This document shows positions 1 to 6,300 of a stretch of 17,824 nucleotides of DNA, in pieces. Both the position numbers and the translations under genes were made by a program. This DNA comes from Proteobacteria bacterium UBA5122 (GTDB lineage: Bacteria; Pseudomonadota; Gammaproteobacteria; Tenderiales; Tenderiaceae), in contig DHYU01000075.1 of the NCBI GenBank assembly GCA_002415485.1, positions 1 through 17,824 of the forward strand. The letters are read 5' to 3'. Within the stretch, counting starts at the first letter, position 1; each line of letters opens with the position of its first letter. The notes under the pieces were generated by a model. The model had not been told where the DNA came from. It saw only the letters and a list, made by a program, of their open reading frames with translations, and searched no databases.

Positions 1-1026
1 GTGATCGTGGCTGTGATCGTGTTGACGGTGATGTACATGCGGTTTGAACTGACTGTTCTCCGCGCCCTCTATCAACTCATCAATCAGCTCTACCTTCACG
101 GTCTGATGGATATGTTCCTTGGAAACATCATGATGCAAATGTTGGTGATCATGCGGATGAAAATGCACGTGTACATGCTCGTGTCCATCTTCACCATGGA
201 CATGGCGGTGGGCATGCAGAAAACTGGCAATGATACGTTTGTGCTCGGCATCGATATCGCCCGTGCTCAATTTTTCGTGCAACAACTCATGAGTCATTAG
301 CGCCAGTGGCAACTCCAAATGATATTGCTCGAGCAACGAACGATCATAGAGGATGTCAGAGGCTGGCCCATCGGCGACAAAGTGGCCATCGGACAACACC
401 AAACACCGATCACAGACATCCAGTGCGATATCCAAATCATGGGTACATAGCAGGATGGTCTTATCGACATCCTGCAACCAGCGGATCAGTTTGCGCCGAT
501 TCAACGGGTCCATATTGGTCGATGGTTCATCGAATACCAGCACATCGGGCTGATATGACAAAACCGTGGCCAAGGCCAAGCGTTTACGCTCACCAAACGA
601 GAGATGGAAAGACGAACGCTCCTCAAAGCCGGTCAGGCCGACCGTATCCAGCGCTTCAGTGACTCGCGCCTGAATTTCATCCTTCGGCAAGCCTAGGTTG
701 AGGGGGCCAAAGGCAACGTCATCAAACACGGTTGGGCAAAACAACTGATCATCCGGATCCTGAAACACGATACCGACTTTGCGCCGTATCTCCTTCAGAT
801 TATCCGATTTGACCTGGACGCCTTCTATGGCCACAGTCCCATGACTGGGCATGGCGACACCATTTAATAGGCTCATAAACGTCGACTTACCCGCCCCATT
901 GGGACCGATCAACGCCACTTTCTCGCCACGGCGGATCTGACAGGTTGCGCCTTTGAGCACTTGATGCCCATCGGGGTAGTCAAAGATCACTTGATTGACA
1001 TCAATCGCCAAGGGAGTGTTGTTCAT
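1..1026 (-). CDS. nikO: Nickel ECF transporter ATPase NikO, His-rich tail, 3' end cut by window
   Basis: This is the ATP-binding subunit of an ECF-type nickel (or cobalt) importer; it hydrolyses ATP on the cytoplasmic face to drive NikM/NikQ. The reading frame starts at the ATG at 1026 and stays open for 342 codons to the window edge, so the end is missing. Visible motifs are Walker A GPNGAGKST (41-49), the Q-loop Q89, the signature LSFGE (142-146), Walker B VLVFDEP (162-168) and the H-loop H196. The ATPase domain ends near residue 240. After it comes an extension with 16 histidines in residues 271-307 (many as H-x-H), an acidic helix-like stretch, and 7 more histidines in 330-342. Usual NikO/CbiO proteins are about 250-280 residues, so this one is clearly extended. 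It begins 10 bases after nikQ and is the last visible gene of nikKLMQO. The nickel assignment rests on the nikK/nikL/nikR context; the ATPase alone could equally be CbiO. Confidence 0.95.
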   Translation of the reverse strand, partial: MNNTPLAIDVNQVIFDYPDGHQVLKGATCQIRRGEKVALIGPNGAGKSTFMSLLNGVAMPSHGTVAIEGVQVKSDNLKEIRRKVGIVFQDPDDQLFCPTVFDDVAFGPLNLGLPKDEIQARVTEALDTVGLTGFEERSSFHLSFGERKRLALATVLSYQPDVLVFDEPSTNMDPLNRRKLIRWLQDVDKTILLCTHDLDIALDVCDRCLVLSDGHFVADGPASDILYDRSLLEQYHLELPLALMTHELLHEKLSTGDIDAEHKRIIASFLHAHRHVHGEDGHEHVHVHFHPHDHQHLHHDVSKEHIHQTVKVELIDELIEGAENSQFKPHVHHRQHDHSHDH

Positions 1027-1036
1027 AAATCGTCCT

Positions 1037-1822
1037 CTAGTACCACGCCTTCTCGGCCACCTGGAAACCCGCCAACCAATCCCCTGCCAACAATGCTACG
1101 GCAACCATCAATGCCAAACCGGCCTTGATAAAGTCACGCGCATTGGATTTGAATTCAATCAGGCTCGGCAACTGTCCTTGATAGCCTTTGGATAACATCG
1201 CCTTATAGATACGTTCGGTGCGTTCGAAGCTGCGAATCAACAGGGTGCCGATAAAGCCACCCATCACCTTCAGGGTATACAGGTTAGGCTTTTTCACAAA
1301 GCCGCGTGCCTTCATTGCAGTGTCCAACCGTTGCATTTCGTCCATGAACAGGAAGATGTAACGATAGGTAAACAACATCATCTGCACGATCAATTGTGGG
1401 CAGCGCAACCGGTGCAGGGCCACCATGCTGACGTCAAATCGACGACTGCCAAAGATGACCAGGGCGACAATAACAATGGAAAAGGATTTGAGCACAATCA
1501 GCATCGCCAGACGCATGCCCTCCGGCGCGAACGGGATGCCCATGAAATGCGCCTCGGTCCCAGGATACGTGACCGGCAAAATCACGAAGAACGGCAGCAA
1601 AAACAATATCACCCACTTGAGTCCACTAAAGGCAAAACCCAGTGGGATACGCGAGACGAGCAAGAGGCCGACGCTGAGCATCGCGCCGACGACCGTCAGC
1701 GGAATCGTTCGCAACGAAGCCAAAACGAAGATCAGAATGAAGAGTGTGAGCAGTTTAAAACGCGGGTCCCAGCGCTGAATACTGGATTCGACATGGGCGT
1801 AACGATCTATCTCGAGTGCCAC
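1037..1822 (-). CDS. nikQ: Nickel ECF transporter T component NikQ
   Basis: This is the energy-coupling transmembrane subunit (CbiQ/NikQ family, EcfT) that links the ATPase to the substrate-binding protein NikM. The product has 261 residues, normal for the family. Hydrophobic segments lie near residues 22-60, 68-84, 105-123, a shorter one near 145-160, and 232-248. The two cytoplasmic coupling motifs are visible: AMKARGF near 168-174 and the second, related AMLSKGY near 208-214, each with a positive residue before glycine. In EcfT proteins these motifs dock into the ATPase grooves. The gene lies 9 bases after nikM and 10 bases before nikO, so the three are surely cotranscribed and probably translationally coupled. 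Family membership is secure; the metal is inferred from the neighbours. Confidence 0.95.
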   Translation of the reverse strand: MALEIDRYAHVESSIQRWDPRFKLLTLFILIFVLASLRTIPLTVVGAMLSVGLLLVSRIPLGFAFSGLKWVILFLLPFFVILPVTYPGTEAHFMGIPFAPEGMRLAMLIVLKSFSIVIVALVIFGSRRFDVSMVALHRLRCPQLIVQMMLFTYRYIFLFMDEMQRLDTAMKARGFVKKPNLYTLKVMGGFIGTLLIRSFERTERIYKAMLSKGYQGQLPSLIEFKSNARDFIKAGLALMVAVALLAGDWLAGFQVAEKAWY

Positions 1823-1831
1823 AACCTGCCT

Positions 1832-2446
1832 CTATTGATCCGGCCGTTTCCAGCCAGACAATAACTCAGGCTTGGTCTTGAGCAGGAACCCGACACACGC
1901 GCCGGTCACCGCCCCTTCAATCACCATCAACACCAGGTGATAGCCGAGGACAGCCTGCGCCGTCACCCAAAAAGCATCACCCGTTGTGACCAGTGCCAGT
2001 GCGAGCACACAGCCAGAAAAGAATATCCCCAAACCGCCGGCTAGGGCGCCAAACACTACCTCGCCGCCTTTGATCGGCAATAGATGGCGCAGCTGCCATA
2101 TGCCGTAGGCCAGTAACGCCCCACCACCCAGCATGACGGCGTTGATGCCAATCACGCTGACACCACCAAAGCCGAAAAATGACTGCAACACAACACCCAG
2201 CGTAATCGCAATAAATGCGCGTTTACCGAGAATGACACCAGCGAGACCATTCATAATCAAATGAATGCTGGCAACGACAAATGGGATATGGATAAAGTTG
2301 GCGACAAAAAAGACCGCTGTCACTACTGAGATTTTGGGGATCTCCTCCAGCTCAACATTACGCGTTGTCGCATACGCCAATGCCCCCATTAAGGCAAAAC
2401 CTGTCGCGATGACCGGAGCGGAAACAATTCCATCCGCTATATGCAT
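1832..2446 (-). CDS. nikM: Nickel ECF transporter substrate-binding membrane protein NikM
   Basis: This is the S component (CbiM/NikM family) that captures the metal in the inner membrane. The product has 204 residues with about six hydrophobic segments. It starts exactly with MHIADG: in the NikM family the free amino group of Met1 and His2 are metal ligands, which fixes the start at 2446. A further histidine in SIHLIMNGLAG (His62) lies where the family has its third conserved histidine ligand, and His53 is close by. The start follows an AGGA-type ribosome site by roughly ten bases. nikM lies 74 bases after nikL, the largest gap in the nikLMQO part of the operon, and that gap contains a run of nine A on the coding strand. 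The protein is short enough to be plain NikM with no fused NikN/CbiN domain; nikL supplies the accessory role here. Confidence 0.93.
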   Translation of the reverse strand: MHIADGIVSAPVIATGFALMGALAYATTRNVELEEIPKISVVTAVFFVANFIHIPFVVASIHLIMNGLAGVILGKRAFIAITLGVVLQSFFGFGGVSVIGINAVMLGGGALLAYGIWQLRHLLPIKGGEVVFGALAGGLGIFFSGCVLALALVTTGDAFWVTAQAVLGYHLVLMVIEGAVTGACVGFLLKTKPELLSGWKRPDQ

Positions 2447-2520
2447 GTTCTAATCCTAATATCCCCTCACACGTGATCGCGGCAGAGTAACACGATATAT
2501 TTTTTTTTGCTACAAAGGGG

Positions 2521-3150
2521 CTAGGCGGCCTGCTTACGTGCCTTATAAAAGGCGAAAAGTCCAAGCACACCAAATAGATAACCTAAGGCCGCGACGATAT
2601 CGGTAATCCTCGCCTGTTGGCGCGCATCCGCCAATTCGCGCACCAGGGGTTTGATTGCCTCAGCAACCGCATGTTGCACCATCTCCTCCAGCGCTGCGTG
2701 ATCGGTTGATACAGAAGCCTGAGATTGACGCTCTATAGGTGTCGCATTTTGATCCGGAGGCTCATGGGCTTGATCATGTGACGCAGATTGATCGCCTTGA
2801 TCGCGGTGGGTGGCTGCCACAGGCTGACTCACTGAGCCCAGCTCGTTGGCGCTCATCACAAACTCTGTCTGATGCCCCATGCCTGCATTCAGGACAATGC
2901 GTAACTCAGCTCGCACAGGAGTTTCAAATTTGTATAGCCCTTCGTCGTCGGTGACACCTTCCAGCAATAGAGCGCCTGTCGTGTCAAACACTTGGACCCG
3001 ACTGTTTTGGGCACGGCGGCCGTCCACAAAATAACCTTCGACGAATACAGTCTGTCCCTCTGCGTAGGCAAACAGATTTACTTTGTGTGCTGATGCAGGC
3101 TGCATCAAGCCCAGCGTCATCACCGCAATGAGCACGAGATTCTTCAGCAT
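2521..3150 (-). CDS. nikL: Nickel transport accessory protein NikL, exported and membrane-anchored
   Basis: The product has 209 residues. It has an N-terminal signal sequence (1-21, ending in ASA) after which the mature protein would begin with HKVNLFAYAEG, the N-terminal pattern I associate with NikL. Residues about 30-105 look like a beta-sandwich of the carboxypeptidase-regulatory type (G-T-V-F-V-E-G, then D-E-G-L-Y-K-F). A hydrophilic linker (about 110-150) is rich in His, Asp and Gln. An amphipathic, coiled-coil-like helix follows (about 150-183), then one transmembrane segment (about 187-204) and a basic end, so the domain faces the periplasm. In nikKLMQO systems NikL replaces the small NikN subunit and is thought to help nickel reach NikM. 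A GAGGAAG ribosome site precedes the ATG. A hairpin separates it from nikK. Confidence 0.88.
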   Translation of the reverse strand: MLKNLVLIAVMTLGLMQPASAHKVNLFAYAEGQTVFVEGYFVDGRRAQNSRVQVFDTTGALLLEGVTDDEGLYKFETPVRAELRIVLNAGMGHQTEFVMSANELGSVSQPVAATHRDQGDQSASHDQAHEPPDQNATPIERQSQASVSTDHAALEEMVQHAVAEAIKPLVRELADARQQARITDIVAALGYLFGVLGLFAFYKARKQAA

Positions 3151-3166
3151 TGTCTTCCTCTAAATG

Positions 3167-3190
3167 AAAAGGAGCGGCCGAGACCGCTCC
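3167..3190 (-). terminator. Hairpin with short U tract between nikK and nikL
   Basis: On the coding strand the sequence reads GGAGCGG, a six-base loop, CCGCTCC, then TTTT. The seven-base stem is GC-rich and perfect, and the T run is short and followed by CATTT. It lies 29 bases after the nikK stop and ends about 16 bases before the nikL start. This fits a leaky terminator or a 3'-end stabiliser that leaves more nikK than nikLMQO message. Seen directly: the hairpin. Inferred: its effect. Confidence 0.6.
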
Positions 3191-3219
3191 GTTCAACGTC
3201 TTCGTCAAATCACGATTGA

Positions 3220-4005
3220 TTATTTCATATCATGCGTCCGAACCCAAAGCACCGCCCCAATCTCCACCGGGTAGTCTTTGCCTTCATGACTCATTTTCTT
3301 GTCATCTTCATTGAGCGCAGCAAAACCCCACCAACCCTCTCTGGGCATGGCATAGGTAAACACGCCATTAGCATCGGCCTTGATGACTTGGGTAATAAAG
3401 GCATCCGCAGGTAATTTGACATCACCTTTATCGTTGTAAAACTCAACCTCAACTTCACTATACGGTACTGGCTGGCCATTGACCTTCACCACGCCTTGAA
3501 ACACATTATTGCTCCATAAGCCATATGGGCGTGTCAGCGGAACAATCTCGGTTTTTAAACCAACCTCTTCATCCCAGCCCTCTTCCAGACCAAATGCATT
3601 AACGATGACCTTGGTGTAATGAACGATAAAGGCCTCTTCGGCAGGCTCCCAATAAGGCTTGGGTTCAACGTAGAAAATATGATCACCGGGACGCTTCAGC
3701 GTGTAAGACGCGCTGTAGGCAGCGAACTCGGCCCCTTGCAGATCTTTCTTTTGATAAGCCTTTAGACTGCTCAGCAGGTCTTGATCATTGCCGCTTGCCA
3801 ATACGCCAAAGCGTGCTGGCTTGTCCATCGACATTCCGATCCCTTCCATCGGATGCCAAAACAACAAATCCAGATCGACGTTACGGGATTCAGATTGCGC
3901 CACCATATCGTCACTGGGAATAATCATTTGAAAATGGGCAGATACACTCCCAGCAACCATACCTAAACTGCACCCAACTACAGTCGCTATCTTATTCAAC
4001 TTCAT
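3220..4005 (-). CDS. nikK: Periplasmic nickel uptake accessory protein NikK (DUF4198)
   Basis: The product has 261 residues and an N-terminal signal peptide (1-23, ending in SVSA). Cleavage would leave a mature N-terminus HFQMIIP, with histidine first. The body matches the DUF4198 family, called NikK when it stands with nikLMQO: features are LDLLFWHPMEGIGMSMDKP (about 46-64), DHIFYVEPKPYWEPAEE (about 108-124) with a run of aromatic and acidic residues, and GWWGFAALNED near the C-terminus, ahead of the closing WVRTHDMK. The family is thought to hold or deliver nickel in the periplasm; the ligands are not established from the sequence. It is the first gene of the operon. An AGAGGAG ribosome site lies about ten bases before the ATG. 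Its 230-base upstream region is shared with the divergent porin gene and holds a candidate NikR site. Confidence 0.85.
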   Translation of the reverse strand: MKLNKIATVVGCSLGMVAGSVSAHFQMIIPSDDMVAQSESRNVDLDLLFWHPMEGIGMSMDKPARFGVLASGNDQDLLSSLKAYQKKDLQGAEFAAYSASYTLKRPGDHIFYVEPKPYWEPAEEAFIVHYTKVIVNAFGLEEGWDEEVGLKTEIVPLTRPYGLWSNNVFQGVVKVNGQPVPYSEVEVEFYNDKGDVKLPADAFITQVIKADANGVFTYAMPREGWWGFAALNEDDKKMSHEGKDYPVEIGAVLWVRTHDMK

Positions 4006-4089
4006 ACTGCTTCAACTCCTCTCAATACCTAACGAATCCCCAATCAAAGAGGTAATGTTACCAATGTCTTATTTTGTGCTACGATGCCA

Positions 4090-4119
4090 GTGTAGCATGA
4101 ATATAAAATTAAGTAACAC
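4090..4119. promoter_or_regulatory. Candidate NikR operator between nikK and the porin gene
   Basis: The sequence GTGTAGC, 16 bases, GTAACAC forms an imperfect inverted repeat: five of seven positions match, with outer GTGT/ACAC perfect. Two well-separated half-sites around an AT-rich spacer are the architecture known for NikR operators (GTATGA-N16-TCATAC in E. coli). It lies 84 bases before nikK and 116 before the porin gene. The AT-rich spacer could hold the nikK -10 element. An overlapping perfect repeat TGCTAC-N9-GTAGCA (4077-4097) is an alternative site. Only the sequence pattern supports this. Confidence 0.35.
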
Positions 4120-4235
4120 CCAGGAAGACAGAGAGAAAGAAAATACCCACACTCATCACGAGTCTTAATTGTTTGAAATTTATGCTATTTTTGAGTCACC
4201 ACCAACCATAACTAGTATTTGTTTAAGGAGAACAC

Positions 4236-5279
4236 ATGAAAAAATTGTCTGCCATTGCGGTATCAGCAGCGATTTCAGCTATCCCAGCTACAGCCCTCCA
4301 TGCGGCAGAAATTTCTTTTGGCGGTGCAGTAGAAGTTGAGGCTGTATTCGGCGAAACCGTCACCGAAATCAACAATCAAGCCGCTGTTGTAGATCAGAGC
4401 GATATCGCAGTAGCTACTGTTGAATTAGGCTTGGACGCAACCATCAATGACAAAACCAGCGCGACAGTAACGCTGTTGTACGAAGAAGATGACACCGACC
4501 TCGAAGTCGATGTCGCAACAATTACACGTCAACTGGGCAACGGGTTTTACCTTACTGCCGGCCAGACATACGTCCCTTTTGGTGCCTATGAAACCAATCT
4601 TGTTTCAGATCCGCTAACACTTGAAATCGGCGAAACACGTGAAACCGTTGCTCAAATTGGGTTTGAAGCAGATAACGGCTTCAGCGGCTCAGTTTATATA
4701 TTCAACGGTGACACAATCGAAACATCTACTGATGCTAAAGGTGATGACACCATAGAGAACGCAGGCCTGAATCTTGGTTATGCAACATCAATGGGGAATC
4801 ACGAGCTTTCTTTTGGCTTGGGCTACATCAATAACATTGCCGACTCAGACGCAATCACTGGCTATCTTGACAACAATACCGTAATCGACAGCTATGTCAG
4901 TGGCACAGTAATCCACGCCTCTTATGTCAATGGCCCATTCAATGCAATTGTGGAGTTCTTGAACTCTGACCAATTTAAAGCTGCAGAAATGTCATTTAAG
5001 GGACAAGGTGCCGAACCCAGCGCGTTCAACATCGAAGTTGGTTACGGCTTTGATTTGGGCGGCAAGGCCGCAGTCGTTGCACTGGCCTTCCAAGGAACAG
5101 ACGAAGCCATTGATCTGGAACTCCCAGAGCAGCGCATTCTGCTAGGCCTATCCATGGATATTGACGAAAACAACAGTGTTGGCTTTGAGTACTCTTCCGA
5201 CGAAGACTACGCAACTACTGATGGCGGCACTGGTCTTGACATCAGTAATCTAACAGTACAGTGGGCGGTAAGTTTTTAA
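4236..5279 (+). CDS. LbtU-type outer-membrane porin
   Basis: The product has 347 residues, with a signal peptide (1-23, ending in LHA) and then an alternating polar/hydrophobic pattern with many short beta strands, ending in WAVSF with a C-terminal phenylalanine, the usual signal for outer-membrane barrel insertion. The mature part is very acidic and has no cysteine. The pattern resembles the LbtU family, named for the Legionella TonB-independent siderophore porin; I am fairly confident of the fold and less so of the subfamily. It has a strong AAGGAG ribosome site six bases before the ATG and its own terminator after the stop. Its position is the unusual point: it lies divergent from nikK and convergent with nikR, so it sits inside the nickel locus. 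That suggests, without proving, that it passes nickel or a nickel complex through the outer membrane. Confidence 0.8.
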   Translation: MKKLSAIAVSAAISAIPATALHAAEISFGGAVEVEAVFGETVTEINNQAAVVDQSDIAVATVELGLDATINDKTSATVTLLYEEDDTDLEVDVATITRQLGNGFYLTAGQTYVPFGAYETNLVSDPLTLEIGETRETVAQIGFEADNGFSGSVYIFNGDTIETSTDAKGDDTIENAGLNLGYATSMGNHELSFGLGYINNIADSDAITGYLDNNTVIDSYVSGTVIHASYVNGPFNAIVEFLNSDQFKAAEMSFKGQGAEPSAFNIEVGYGFDLGGKAAVVALAFQGTDEAIDLELPEQRILLGLSMDIDENNSVGFEYSSDEDYATTDGGTGLDISNLTVQWAVSF

Positions 5280-5301
5280 TTACTACACACTTAATGCTAC
5301 A

Positions 5302-5332
5302 AAAAAGGGGCTCAGTTATTGAGCCCCTTTTT
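5302..5332. terminator. Bidirectional terminator between the porin gene and nikR
   Basis: The sequence AAAAAGGGGCTCA, loop GTTAT, TGAGCCCCTTTTT is a perfect 13-base inverted repeat. It has a T run after the stem on the plus strand and, because of the A run, also on the minus strand. It starts 22 bases after the porin stop and lies 28 bases after the nikR stop, so it can end both convergent transcripts. Confidence 0.92.
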
Positions 5333-5360
5333 ATTTAAAGCAAATAAAAGCTTTATAAAA

Positions 5361-5822
5361 TCAGTCGTGAATATGACCATCGCCATGATCGTGATGCGTC
5401 ACTTTTGAAGGAATGGCACTCCCTGTCGTAGTCATGGTTAGTTTGCCATGTTTAATACCACGAATACTCACCAATTGATCAGCAAACGCCTGCAATAAAT
5501 GCCCCTTTCCTTGCACGACTAACACTTCTAGGCAGTTGTGATGATCGAGGTGGATATGCAAAACAGATTTAATATCCCCTTCAAACGAATGCTGGATATG
5601 CGTCAGATTCTTGGATAAATCACGGGTGTGGTGATCATAAACAATCGTGATTGTGCCCACAGTCTCTTCATCGCTATGCCATTCCTCTTCGACAATCTGA
5701 TCCCTAATCAAATCACGTATTGCCTCAGAACGATTGCTATAGCCCTTTTTTTTGATCTCCGCATCAAAACGCTCCAGCAACTCACCCTCAATCGATACAC
5801 CAAATCGAACCAAATCAGACAT
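5361..5822 (-). CDS. nikR: Nickel-responsive transcriptional regulator NikR
   Basis: The product has 153 residues. The N-terminal ribbon-helix-helix domain (about 1-45) carries the beta strand VRFGVSI and the helix GYSNRSEAIRDLIRD. The C-terminal ACT-like metal domain contains the complete square-planar nickel site: H78, H89, H91 and C97, with the same spacing as H76, H87, H89 and C95 of E. coli NikR. Nickel binding there makes the tetramer bind operator DNA and repress uptake genes. The last eleven residues carry five histidines (143, 144, 146, 150, 152), an extension that E. coli NikR lacks. A GGAGGGG ribosome site precedes the ATG. The gene stands alone, faces the porin gene, and presumably controls nikKLMQO and perhaps the porin. 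Its own promoter region is shared with the microprotein gene at 6027. Confidence 0.96.
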   Translation of the reverse strand: MSDLVRFGVSIEGELLERFDAEIKKKGYSNRSEAIRDLIRDQIVEEEWHSDEETVGTITIVYDHHTRDLSKNLTHIQHSFEGDIKSVLHIHLDHHNCLEVLVVQGKGHLLQAFADQLVSIRGIKHGKLTMTTTGSAIPSKVTHHDHGDGHIHD

Positions 5823-5933
5823 TTACGCCCCCCTCCACTTTAAGCTACAACACTATAACATTATTTAAATCAATAACCTACATCCCACCTATTCACTCCC
5901 ATCTGCCCAGACAATAATTGTTTATAAAAATAC

Positions 5934-5962
5934 TTAACTATTTTAAAAATTTATTGTATGTT
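5934..5962 (+). promoter_or_regulatory. Possible promoter of the microprotein gene
   Basis: A -35-like TTAACT (5934-5939) stands 17 bases before a -10-like TATGTT (5957-5962), each with four of six consensus positions, in a very AT-rich stretch. Transcription would then begin near 5969, right at the palindrome. The match is weak and only the spacing makes it worth noting. Confidence 0.3.
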
Positions 5963-5969
5963 AGGAATC

Positions 5970-5988
5970 GTATTCCGCAGCGGAATAC
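5970..5988. promoter_or_regulatory. Perfect 19-base palindrome upstream of the microprotein gene
   Basis: GTATTCCGC-A-GCGGAATAC is a perfect nine-base inverted repeat around one base, 38 bases before the ATG at 6027. A further GGAAT (5964-5968) just left of it pairs with its ATTCC. It could be an operator for a dimeric repressor, or, if transcription starts next to it, a 5'-terminal mRNA hairpin (seven-base stem, loop GCAGC). The repeat is seen directly; the role is open. It does not match the E. coli IscR or NikR consensus as I know them. Confidence 0.6.
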
Positions 5989-6026
5989 TCAACTATTAAA
6001 AAAATAAATCTATTTGGAGAATCACT

Positions 6027-6149
6027 ATGGCAAACACAACTATCCGCCCAGGCGGCAAAACTGCTAGCGACTCAGATCTGATGATTCTGATCCCCTTGGC
6101 TGCAATTATGAGCGTTATGGCTATTATTGCGACCGGTATGGCAAGCTAA
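6027..6149 (+). CDS. 40-residue single-span membrane microprotein, function unknown
   Basis: The frame ATG 6027 to TAA 6149 encodes 40 residues. The first 17 are polar (MANTTIRPGGKTASDSD) and 18-37 form one hydrophobic segment starting LMILIPLAAIM, with four methionines; the peptide ends in GMAS. It has no cysteine, histidine or tryptophan, so it is neither a heme nor a bacteriochlorophyll-binding peptide of the light-harvesting kind. A TTGGAGA ribosome site lies 6-12 bases before the ATG. The gene forms a unit by itself: palindrome upstream, strong terminator 53 bases downstream, nikR divergent. This arrangement and the good ribosome site support real expression. The size and topology resemble small subunits of membrane complexes (such as oxidase or cytochrome accessory subunits), but I do not recognise the family and give no function. 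Confidence 0.72.
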   Translation: MANTTIRPGGKTASDSDLMILIPLAAIMSVMAIIATGMAS

Positions 6150-6201
6150 GCACGCTGGGCATCGGCAAGCCCAAGAAGTAATATACGCCGAGATCACATA
6201 T

Positions 6202-6228
6202 AAACCCCCGCTATGCGGGGGTTTTTTT
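6202..6228 (+). terminator. Strong terminator after the microprotein gene
   Basis: CCCCCGC (6205-6211), loop TAT, GCGGGGG, then seven T form a textbook intrinsic terminator; three A before the stem extend the pairing. It ends the microprotein transcript and separates it from sohB at 6301. Confidence 0.93.
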
Positions 6229-6300
6229 ATATGCGGTATTTCGAGATACAGTGAACCGCTATACTTCTTCCCTCAATCAAGCATATTAAGGAAACTAACT

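Noticed and set aside
1..300. Methionine-rich open frame on the plus strand at the left edge
   Set aside because: The methionine and valine richness is the antisense of the histidine-rich codons of nikO.
1331..1864. Open frame opposite nikQ
   Set aside because: Its low-complexity His/Gln/Asp-rich product is the complement of a hydrophobic membrane protein gene, a common artefact.
2509..5849. GCTACA/TGTAGC repeated at 2509, 4091, 5296 and 5844 around nickel genes
   Set aside because: A six-base word is expected about three times by chance in this length on both strands, and one copy lies after a stop codon at a terminator.
6127..6300. N-terminal extension of SohB from an upstream TTG
   Set aside because: It would translate through the strong terminator at 6202-6228, lacks a ribosome site and is absent in the SohB family; the GTG at 6301 has both support points.
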